A stretch of DNA of 64,000 nucleotides from Astrocystis sublimbata (taxonomy: Eukaryota > Ascomycota > Sordariomycetes > Xylariales > Xylariaceae): NCBI GenBank assembly GCA_022453515.1, contig JAJNNY010000042.1, positions 1 to 64,000 of the forward strand, in the 5' to 3' direction. Shown here piece after piece: positions 1 to 9,830 of the stretch. Below the pieces are notes generated by a model. That model ran no database searches, was not told where the DNA came from, and saw only the letters and a list, made by a program, of their open reading frames with translations. The position numbers and the translations under genes are program-made. Each line of letters begins with the position of its first letter. Positions within the stretch are counted from its first letter, which is position 1.

Positions 1-1066
1 TAACTTCCGCCTGGCCGTCTTTGCTAGGCATCATCATGCTATTTGTTCCTTTGCCATTACTAGGAACTACTGGTGAGTTTCTTGTACGAACTATATCAAG
101 AGTATCTCTTACCTTCCAACAGCAGTTGATCGTATGACAGCACGAACTGGATCCCCGTCGCGGAGAGCAGTGCTTAATGGTTTGAGATAAAGAGCCCCAA
201 CGGCCTCAGATCTCCCATACCCATCAGCAGATGCGTCGAATGTGTGACATTGATTGGTAGGTGAGAGGACACCCATGTTTGCGGTATTCATATGTTGATT
301 GGCGGTGATAATGAGATTGGAGCCGCCAACAATGGCACCATCGCAGTCGCCTGAATGCATTGCCTTGCAGGCCAAGTCTAGGGCATACATGCTCGAGGAG
401 CATGCCGTATTGACGGCCAAGCTATTAAGTATCAATAAGTATGCCGCCATTTAAGCGTGTATAATGATCGGACTTGCCTCGGACCCTTGAGATTGAAGAT
501 GTAATTGATGCGATTCGCAAGGATGCCCGGGTCGACACCAGAGGCGGTATAGGCGTGTCCAAAATCGGGCTCCGTTGCTGCAACGTATATGGAGTCTTGA
601 GTAAAGGACCCGACGAAACAACCTATGTTCTGTCCAGAGATAGTGCTGAGAGGCGCTCCGCTACTTTCGAAAGCCTCATAAACCACCTCCAGCAAAAGTC
701 GCTGCTGTGGGTCCATGCACAATGCTTCAGCAGTGGAAATCCCAAAGATGCTGGGATCGAAATCATGAGGGTCCCCTTCCAGGAAATAACCCCCGGGTAC
801 ATTAAAACTTCCCGGCCTCTCGTTGTTTGGATGGAGATAGGCATCAACATTGAACCGAGACAAAGGAACTTTTCCCATGTTGGCAATGCCCTTCGACATC
901 AACACCCTCCACAGGTCCGACGGACTTCGAATATTACCAGGCATTCTGCAGCCTATATTCACCATAGTTAGTCATATTCATCGTTCTATACCCGTTGGAA
1001 GGGATCATGATTACCCATCCCGATGATAGCAATCGGCTCATAGGTCTTTGGAGATTCGACGTCCAT
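1..1066 (-). CDS. Iterative type I polyketide synthase, N-terminal part (ketosynthase domain), truncated by the window edge
   Basis: Exons on the minus strand are 1066-1015, 952-478, 421-113 and 59-1 (continuing off the window), giving about 298 residues. The start gives MDVESPKTYEPIAIIGMGCR, the usual N-terminus of a fungal ketosynthase. Seen motifs are GCRMPG, DPQQRLLLE, the active-site block VNTACSSS (catalytic Cys about residue 183), CHTFDASADGYGR and the SNGK region. Fungal iterative PKSs use this domain for decarboxylative condensation of malonyl units. The CHTFDASADGYGR-type block suggests a highly or partially reducing enzyme, but the AT, DH, ER, KR and ACP domains lie outside, so the subclass is unproven. 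Three introns are needed: two with GT donors (1014-953, 112-60) and one with a GC donor (477-422). The residue before TAC is Asn rather than the commoner Asp. It shares a 1.1-kb divergent promoter with the monooxygenase at 2182. Confidence 0.95.
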
Positions 1067-2181
1067 TTTGCCAGCTGAGCGCCCTTCCAGGTGATATGAT
1101 AGCTTGAATTAGGCAGTAGTACACGACTTATGCTAAGATAACTGTCGCGGAGAGGTGGAACACATATATACCGTTAGTTCTTTCACAGGACTACTGGTGT
1201 CGTTTTTCCGTGACAATAACTAGTATGGACGAGCATCTGGTTAGAATTATTATCGAGTATATATACTGCCAGCCGATATCGTATCGGAGGACTCCCGGAG
1301 CCTGATTCCCAACTCACAGCGCGGACCAAGCACGATGGCGTTGAGGCTAGCCATGAGACTTGATAGCAGAGCTGTAACTTCCCTCTTGCGTAATAACCAA
1401 GCTACACCTGTGTAGCGCAGGATGCTAACAACCTAAGGCTGGAACGCCATAAGCGCTCCGTTTTGCCGAGTTCGTCACACCATAAACTGGAGGCGCAACC
1501 GTAAGGAGCTACACAAAAGTGATGATGATAGCATCATGCGACATGATAGAGTGAGAAATGGAGCCAACAGAATAAACAGAACCCCACAACTGTGTTTGTC
1601 GTATCACTGCTGTGCCGCCACCCGGAGTTTCTTTGTTGTAGCCTGGAGGCGTATAACGCAAGGAAATGAGCGGTCAGAACTTTGGTTTTGGTGTGGTATT
1701 GCAACACGGAGACGTAACGTGTAGTCGCACAACTAGCATATATATTGCTTCTGCATTGGAACGATTACCATGCACGATTCCAAAGTGGAAGGCAGGCTTC
1801 ATCCAATAATTATCTGTCAGTAAGCTTAGGGTTACATGCAGTATATGAATCAAGCCGCCCTTTCCGGTGGATTGATTTTAAGTACCTACTTAGTACCTAA
1901 TAAGTACCTACATGTAGGTAGGTAAGTAGGAGGTAGGTAGCGTTGCTGTCACTCCACCATACCTACCCCGCCGTCATATTTTGAGGGCGGTTTTTGGACC
2001 AGCTTAAGAGCCTGCAAATCACCAGATATTAGTCGCCAGCTGGTTTTAACTACCTAAGTACTTGGCGGATCTGGATGCCCTCCCAATTCTCAATTTGACT
2101 CATGTTTGTTTGTTTAGCGTTTCGCATCCCAGCTGACTATTATCTCAGGGATTGCACATCAATCTCTTCACGCTGCAAATC
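1067..2181. promoter_or_regulatory. Shared divergent promoter region, PKS / monooxygenase
   Basis: This 1.1-kb gene-free spacer separates two genes transcribed away from each other, so it must hold both promoters. It carries CGG(N7)CCG at 1285-1297, an inverted pair of CGG half-sites of the kind used by fungal Zn2Cys6 activators, although the spacing alone proves nothing. At 1881-1940 there is a run of TACCTA/TAGGTA repeats, a motif that recurs in many spacers of this window. No convincing ORF was seen. Confidence 0.55.
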
Positions 2182-3714
2182 ATGGCTTCTCATCCGACAA
2201 CTGACACCAATGGCGAAGCATTCGATGTGATCATTGTCGGGGCGGGGATTTCTGGTATCAACTGTGCGTATCGCCTACGGACTGAACTTCCTCACTTGAA
2301 GCTCTTGATTCTCGAAGGGCGAGAGAGTATCGGGGGTACCTGGGATCTTTTTCGGTATCCTGGCGTACGATCAGATTCCGATATCTATACAATGGGATTT
2401 GCATGGCATCCTTGGTCGTTCGACTACCCAATCGCGACTGGCAACCAGATCATGGAGTACCTCACAGACGCCGTTTCAAAACACCAACTAGACAAGTTCA
2501 TCAAGTTTCAGCATCAGGTATTATCCGCGGACTGGTCTTCAACCCAAAAGTCCTGGACTTTGTCAGTCAGGCTACTGGCGCAACATAGCAGTCCGTCCCA
2601 GACTTTTAAGTCGCGTTGGATTATCCTTGGGACAGGATACTATGACTTCGAATCGCCCTTACAGCCCGAGATTCCCGGACTAGGGTCTTTCAAAGGTACG
2701 AACGGCCTTGTGAGCTGAACCTTCTGATCCGATATAACGTTAAACATGCATCTAGGCAGGATCATTCACCCTCAATTTTGGCCCACCGACTTTGACCACA
2801 CCAACAAAAACATTGCAGTCATCGGAAGTGGCGCCACGGCTGTTAGTCTTTTGCCTGCGTTACCAGACAGAGCCGCTCAAGTAACAATGATTCAACGAAG
2901 CCCAACCTATGTAGCAGCATCTCCCAACACAGCCTGGGCGCAGCAATACTTCCCAAAATACCTCGTCGATACATACCGTCGTGTCCGTTACCTCATTTCG
3001 CCGTATCTTCTCGTCCTTCTTTGCAAATCCTTTCCGAGCGTAGTCAGAGACGCACTTCGGAAAGACTCGATGAATCTGCTGCCGAAGCATGTCGATGTTG
3101 ATGTCCATTTCAAACCGAGGTATAATCCCTGGGATCAACGCATCTGCCTCGACCCGGATGCTGTCTTCTACAAAGCTTTACATCTGCCAAATGTGAAACT
3201 TATTACTGGGGAGATTGAATCAGTCACCGACAATGCAATCAAAATGAAGGACAACCAGATAGTTGCTACCGATGTCCTTATTACCGCAACAGGATTCCGC
3301 ATGACAATGGGGGGCAAGATTGACTTGCGAGTCAATGGCAATCCTATCTCATGGCGAAAACGATACATTTGGAACGGAGCCATGCTCGACTCGGTCCCAA
3401 ACATGATGTTCATGCTGGGTTATACAAACCACGCATGGACCGTCGGGGCTGACAACACGGCCGTTCTCTTAACCAGACTGTTGAAATATATGGAGAAGGG
3501 GAAAATGACCTCTGCCGAGGCTCGAGTTCCTCCCGAAGCTGCAACTGACTCGCAACGCATGTGGCAACTTGATTCCACATATGTGCTCGCAGCCGACGGC
3601 GATTTGCCTGTCTATGGTATGAAAGGGAATTGGCAACCAAGGAACCGCCCTCCTTTCGATTACGTGCATGCTCGTTTGGGGAATTTCACTAGTGACCTGC
3701 ATGTGTCGGCCTAG
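2182..3714 (+). CDS. Type I Baeyer-Villiger-like flavin monooxygenase
   Basis: Exons 2182-2695 and 2756-3714 (60-nt GT-AG intron) give 490 residues, a normal length for the family. The protein has an N-terminal FAD Rossmann motif VGAGISG (about 19-25), the conserved stretch GGTWDLFRYPG, a second Rossmann motif IGSGATA (about 194-200) for NADPH, and the ATGF motif near the C-terminal third. At about residues 170-181 the sequence FKGRIIHPQFWP fits the Baeyer-Villiger fingerprint FxGxxxHxxxW(P/D) exactly, and the intron falls inside it. Such enzymes insert one oxygen of O2 next to a ketone or hydroxylate, using NADPH and FAD. Next to a PKS it is likely a tailoring enzyme; the substrate is unknown. 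The ATG at 2182 is chosen because no in-frame ATG lies closer to the FAD fold and the upstream frame opens only with a non-ATG codon. Confidence 0.93.
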
Positions 3715-6253
3715 GATCCCATCACACTCACGCTCATGTATGTTAGAACAAGATGAAGTTCGATTTGTGGAGGTGTGTTGGATGAACACTGGAAACTACG
3801 GACCTTATGTCAGATAATCTCCAAATTTGTCACACAATTGAATTCTTATGCATGCCCATAAAGTCGCGCATTTGATACTAGCCTGCTTGATACACCATGC
3901 TAGCATGTGTCGAGAAATTACAATAAATTTAGGATTTTGAACCACGTCGTAGAATGTGTCACACGATTATGTCCTTGTTAGTTTGTTTTCCCATTGAATC
4001 AAGTATTCAAGTCGCCCCAAGAGTTCAGACTGAATGTTTTTCGTTTCTTACTGGGTGCGATAGTAGGCAGGCTGCAGCCGGCTGATGGTAGGATCTGCTA
4101 TGAAGCCGTGGGCAACACATCTGCGGCACAAAATTCCCATGGCTGCAGACTCGTATCCTCTCAAACCCGACGTTGCAATCTGAATACTGCATGTTTTCCC
4201 ACGCATTGGTGGCTACTAAGACAACTCCGTGATGATGATGACGATGATGTTGTTGTTGTTATAGTTGTTGCTGCAACCCTATGTCGGCTCCAATGCACTG
4301 GAACATGATATTGACTCACTAGCATGAAATATCAGAGCCGAGCACTGTTGGTAGCAGTCGTTGCGTGATGGTAGTCGCAATCTGCATGCCAAGACTGCCA
4401 CCATGGGGTAAAATAGGAAGATTGCTGTCAACGCCACGGCAAAGCGGCACTGTTAATTCCTTGAAAGCATTAATCAACGGACACCTACCTACTCAGGTGC
4501 TTTCATGTGACACACAACTTGAAAGACTTTCTTGCCACCGTCACCGCTATTATACAGTTCAGTGGGCGTCTTCAATGGTTACACGACAGTACATAGTTTC
4601 CAAGGTTGTCTTGAAGTCTCGTTCAATTTGGCAGGTTCCTAGGTAGGTACACACTGTAGGTAACATTTGTGGAAATAGACGGGCCATGGGTCATGGAGAA
4701 GGAAGTTGTTAGGTTGTTCAGGCTACGAGTACAGCCGATTCTCCGGAGCGTTAGTGGAAGGCAAGAGCTTCTAGTGCTGCGATACATCATGTGATACCTA
4801 CGAGTACCTAAACCTCTGGAGCCTACACTTATATTTGGTACGGTACTTACAGCTTTGAATTCAAGCTCCAGCGCCGACTGGGCGGTTTCTAGCCTGGCTG
4901 CATCCTCGGCTTAACATAATGAGCCCCTTATTAACTGCTCCCGGTAGTTTCTAAGCCTTGGGATCTTATTGAATTCCAAGATTACTAGGTCTCATAAAAA
5001 CCTCCCATTAGAAGACTAGACTATGAGGCAATAAACTGGTCTCCGACCGTATATTCGTCAAGGGCTCACGCGGGCAGATTCCAGAGGTCTAACTAGATCG
5101 CATCGAGTGTAGGGACTTTTGTTGTTCTTTGAATAGGTATGTATGCAATTCCGTATAGCTGGTAGCATATGGCAGCCAGATTCTCGCGCTCGAGGTTTTC
5201 GCGGAGCGTTCCAAAGGCCGGAGCGTATCTATTCCCCTATTTTTTCCAGTGTTCAAAATTATAGAACCCCAAATTTACGGTACATTTGCGGCTCCCCCAA
5301 CCCTACCACACCTACTAGAAATCGCCAAGAGTAGTATGTTTCTATTTTAAGCCAGCATCAGTATGGAGAAGACTTCATTGGAAGATAATGAACCTCATAA
5401 TTCGTCGAGCCTCCTGATATGAAAGCGGCGTACCGCTGTAGATTCGGGGTTCCGTGATAAGATGCGGTATACCTAGAGTTCTAAGTAACATTAATGTTGT
5501 ATATGGACACATCGGCTTCAACTCGGCTCTTCTGCCAGCCTTGCCGTCATTCGCGGTAATTTTGATGCAATAAAATGAGCCCGACGTTGCAACGAGCTGC
5601 TAGATAAGAGGCATCTCGATGGTGTTTTGTCTCCAATGGCATGCTTAACGCACTTGGCCCCCAACGAAACGTTCCGTCCAGTCTAACAAGTGCTATGCAT
5701 CCTCCAAGTTGAAATTGCAGTGGCGAACGATGTTGCGATAAGGCTGTTGCATCAGGAACGTGGGCGCAGACACGTACTCGATCCTTTGGTAGATTGATAT
5801 GTTGGCGATTCCACCGTACGGCCCCCAATGAAACTTTTGATGCAGAATCAAGTACGTAATCTTACCCCTCAATGCTTAGGTTGGACCGGTGATAATCGCT
5901 CAGTGACATTACAGCAGCGGATACAACCTAAGTATGAGTGTGGCTTCAAGGCTGATAGGTCTTTCAGTAGTTGCCCCCATTGACACACGCTTAACACACT
6001 ATGTACATTCCCCCTCTTGAAGTATGGAATCGGAGCGTCGAAAGATCGGCAGCGCCGGCAAGTTCCGGGTGCAGATGCAGGCTCGATCTCATGATAGGTT
6101 TATTTTTGGATTATTCAAAAGTCCTAGTCAGGACTACTCGCTGTTGATCAAACAACATTGATATATCTGATGCCCCGTCCAAGAATTATCGTGAATAATA
6201 ATCTTTCATTGATTATACGAAAGTTCCACATAAGCACATTTCACGTACATCAA
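3715..6253. other. Gene-free spacer, 3' flank of monooxygenase and 5' flank of rhodopsin-domain gene
   Basis: Only short open frames without domain-like content or plausible splice partners were seen. A motif ggcccccaa-gaaac occurs twice (about 5657 and 5821), which may mark an old local duplication. The last few hundred bases presumably hold the promoter of the gene at 6254. Confidence 0.5.
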
Positions 6254-7853
6254 ATGTCGTCTCCCTTGGACTTCTTGTATCTTCTTCCGCCCGAGGAGCA
6301 GGATGCTATCATAGATGGGCCAGCACTCCCTCCTCCACGAGCTGACATCATACCTAATTTTGATGCGCCGTCGAATATGAACACCTTGGCCCAAGTTGTG
6401 ACTACGATCGCTCTCATCATTGTGACAGTTGTCGTTATCTTGCGCGCCTACGTGAGGATTCACATCATCAAAAAGCTACAGCTTCAAGATTGTAAGAAAC
6501 ATGCTATATGCACCAGATTGGCAGTCGGGCTGACATTGTGTTGTGCAAATTGAACAGATCTCGCTTTCGCGGCATATGTAAGTAACTATGACCCTAGCAA
6601 CTTGAAAGGAATTACCAAGCTAACTGTCGGAGGCTGCCTATATTGGCTATTCGTATTCCCTGTTCAGATTTGTTAAGGGTGCTGGATACTTTGTCCATCA
6701 ATGGGATCTCCGTGTTTACGACGTGGTTGATATTCTCTATGTAAATCACCCTAACCTCAATAATTGTTGATTTAACCACTAAACGATGTATTTCAGACTC
6801 TACAAATCGCCGTCAACTTCTACGCCATCACCCTGATCTTTATCAAAACTTGCATCCTCCTGGATTGGCTTCACATATTCGTCCCCCGTGGAAGCCGAGG
6901 AACCTTCTTCGTACGTTTCCATTCGTTAGCCTCGTGCCTTTGGATACATGAACGCTTGCTCCCTGTCGAGTAAAGTCATGTCCACTTCGTCCATCGCTGA
7001 CCGTTAGTTTAGTGGATGTGCCACGGCTTAATTTGGTTTAACATTTTGTTTTATTCCTCAGCCGAAGTTGCAGGCAATCTCAGCTGCAGACCGTTCAACC
7101 GGATCTGGGACAAGAGAATCCCTGGTAATTGTTTTAATCGAAAACCGCTAGATTTAACAACTTCGAGTGTGAACCTTCTTTGTGACGTTTTCATACTTTT
7201 GGCACCACAGAAGGTGATTTGGAAGCTACGGTTAGCCACCGGGAAAAAGATAGGTGTTTCGATCGTATTTGCCATAGGTCTTCTGTATGTCATTTGCACC
7301 CGTTCTTTTACCCTATGGCTTTTTGACTGATAACAAACACAGTGCCGTGGCTTCAGCAGCAGCCAGATTAGTCGCCACCGTTGGATATTCTACCTCGCCT
7401 GACTTCTCCTACGAGATATCCAAAGTAGGGCTGTGGTCTCTCGCCGAACTCACTCTTGGGTTCCTTGTCTTCTGCATTCCTACTGTACCCAGGTTGTATC
7501 AAGAGTCGAAGTTCATGAGGCGCTTTGGAAAATCGATTCTCTCATACACTGTTAAATCAAAACGGAGTGAAGCCTCTGATCAACAATATACTCCGAACGA
7601 CAGCGGTGAGTATCATCGCATGCAGAACAGTCAAATCACTCTATCCAATCTACCCAACGACGAATCAAACCAGCCTTGTCATACAGCAAAGAACGTCAAT
7701 ATGACCTCTGAAGCACATCAAAATATGCCATTGGCCAATCAGAAATTGGGCATCACTCACACGACACAGTTCACGGTTCACGAAGAGAGGCGGGCTCAAC
7801 CTGATGCCGCATCTTCGTATAACGGATGGAACGCCAGTGCTTGGCATGAGTGA
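6254..7853 (+). CDS. Fungal rhodopsin-domain (SAT4/PTH11-like) seven-TM membrane protein
   Basis: Six exons, 6254-6491, 6558-6577, 6633-6740, 6797-6910, 7013-7284 and 7343-7853, give 420 residues. The start MSSPLDFLYLLPPEEQD is preferred over an ATG at 6170 because family members begin just before the first membrane span. The sequence shows a TM1 run (LAQVVTTIALIIVTVVV), then the family's DYLAFAAY segment assembled across a 20-nt exon, several further hydrophobic spans, CRPFNRIWD before TM5, a loop pair around KIGVSIVFAIGLL, and a polar C-terminal tail of about 120 residues. This matches the fungal rhodopsin-domain family (formerly SAT4-like integral membrane proteins), common in secondary-metabolite clusters and in PTH11-like receptor lists. 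Its biochemical role is not established. It is not a retinal-binding opsin: I see no Schiff-base lysine motif. Its place between the monooxygenase and the transporter suggests cluster membership. Confidence 0.88.
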
Positions 7854-8235
7854 AGATTGCGGTATAGGAATCTCAAATACTCCGGAGAGTATAATAAACT
7901 GGTCATATGATCCTTTGGTTGGATTATGAAGCAACTAAGAAGCTGCTCAGAGCTGTAATACCCTAATTTGCGCTTCAAACTTGGATGTATATTAACTACG
8001 AGGAGAGTTTAGCAACGATCTTTGTATTTCATTTTTGTGTTGTTTTTGGAATATTTGCATCTCCTGGGGGTAAAGAGATGTTGAAATATCGACTGATTGT
8101 AGTAGCCATGTTTTCTATTATCGGTCGTACTCAAAAATTAGCTTCTAACAATTGCCGACCAGTGATCACGCTGTATCAGACAATACAATAAGTTTTCATC
8201 TATACCAAAAGGCCACAGCAAACATGCAAGAAATC
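7854..8235. terminator. Convergent 3' flanks
   Basis: The spacer of 382 bp lies between two genes that run towards each other, so it holds both 3' UTRs and polyadenylation regions. It is AT-richer than the flanking coding sequence. No gene was seen. Confidence 0.45.
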
Positions 8236-9830
8236 TCATATCTTCACCGCCCACCCGGAGCCCGTCCGCCTCATCCTCACAAGCCTCGCGCAGAAGATGA
8301 ACGACGCACCCAGCAGCAAGCTCGAACCCGTGAAAGCCTGGGCGCCATAGTACCGACCACCGTTAGCGGCAATGATCGCGCCACTGATCGGGTTTCCCGT
8401 CAAAGTCGCAAAACTGACAATGGTAAACACCATGCCGATGCGCGTCCCCTGCTTCTGCGGATCCGTCGTCAGCGAGCTCAGGCCCGCGGGGAACAAGCTC
8501 TGGATGCAGCCTGCCGCGATGCCGTAGAAGGAAGCCCAAGCGTATAGCTTCGAGGGGGTGTCGACGACCATCCACGCGAAGAGCGTGATGCCGCATAGCA
8601 GAGCCGCTGGGGCCAGCAGATTGAGTGGCCCGTAGCGGTCCGCAAGATGGTTTGGTAATAGTCGTCCGACGATTCCGATGCCGTTCAAGATCAAGACTAG
8701 ATTGAGCGAGTCGACGTACGACAGCGAGGGGTGGAGGAATGCGCTCCGGCTGTAGGCGCCGAGGTAGTAGAAGGTGAAGTACACGCCCCAGAAGTTGAAG
8801 AACATCCCCATGGCGAAAAATGTGTACTCAAGCTCGCGGAAGGCGGATAGCTCGACTAGGGATCCGGTGCGTCGGGGCGGGACCCGAGAGCGCATGAAGA
8901 AAACTACGAACAGCATCGTCGATAGCATCACGAAACCCATCGCGCGGATGGTCCAGGGAAACCCGATGCTCGGAAGTAATTGGCGCGCCATGGCAGGATA
9001 GATGAGACCGCCAGACACGGAGCCAGAGGCGCTGAGGCCAATTGCGAAGGAGCGCTTGCTGCTGAAGTACGTCGCGACGGTGGTTATGGCCGAGCAGAAG
9101 AGAAAGCCACTTCCGATGCCCATGCACAGCCCCTGGGCAAGGATTAACTGGTAGTATTGCGTTGCTGCTGATGTGGTGAAGACTTGAAACCATTGAAGTC
9201 AGTACTTGCCCCAGAAGTAAGAGAAGCTTTTTGTGAATCGAGGGCTTCCGGGTGTCTCGGGGGTTACGTACTGCCGAGTGTGAGAAACGCGGTTCCCACG
9301 ACTAGCACTGGCCGTAGAAAGCCAGCATCGACCAAGCGACCCGTGAATGTGCCGATAAAGAAAGTCAGAAACACGGTGATGCTACCGATCCAAGATATAT
9401 TTGACGGCGGTAGCTGCAGAAGTTCCTGGTAGTATGTCTGGAAGACGCCGAAGGAGTTGATGAAACCCCATGTGTTCATGATGATGAAGTGGCCACATAG
9501 ACCTGAGGTATCAGGTTGCTATTAGCATGCTGCTGGTGATCAGTTTGGGGTCGTCTCTTGCTTACACATTAGCCAGGCTTTCTTCCCTCCATCTGGTGGC
9601 GGTCCTGGATTCCTGCTGGCACTAGTTGAGTTTCGACTAAGCACCCGACCTAATGTCCCTGCATTGGCATCGAGATATTCCGGCTCGGGTGCCAGCTCCG
9701 CGTCCCATTGTTCGTTCGATGATATCGTTCCCCGGGCTGCCGTCCGCTCCGGTCCATCACGGGTGTCCTGTTTCTCAACGTCTAGCGGTAAGTCTCCATC
9801 GCTAGAGACGGAAAGAGAAGACGATGGCAT
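8236..9830 (-). CDS. MFS monocarboxylate-type transporter
   Basis: Exons 9830-9566, 9502-9272 and 9182-8236 give 480 residues. A polar N-terminal tail of about 80 residues leads into PPDGGKKAWLM, the hallmark entry to TM1 in fungal MCT/MCH-like major facilitator proteins. Then come GHFIIMNTWGFINSFGVFQ, the A-like loop GTFTGRLVDAG, and FLAQ-type loop AQGLCMGIGSG. A second half with about six TM spans includes the FLPNHLADRYG-like loop (LLPNHLADRYGPLNLL). Length and layout fit the 12-TM family. The substrate cannot be read from sequence. Next to a PKS an export role is the obvious guess, but these carriers also import carboxylates or other small metabolites. Both introns have GT-AG ends and keep the conserved blocks in frame. 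Confidence 0.93.

Noticed and set aside
4365..5828. Short frames between the monooxygenase and the rhodopsin-domain gene
   Set aside because: There are no motifs, frames overlap on both strands, and no splice sites connect them into a longer protein.
6170..6253. Earlier ATG for the rhodopsin-domain protein
   Set aside because: The added residues are basic and unlike the family, whereas the ATG at 6254 starts just before the usual N-terminal segment.
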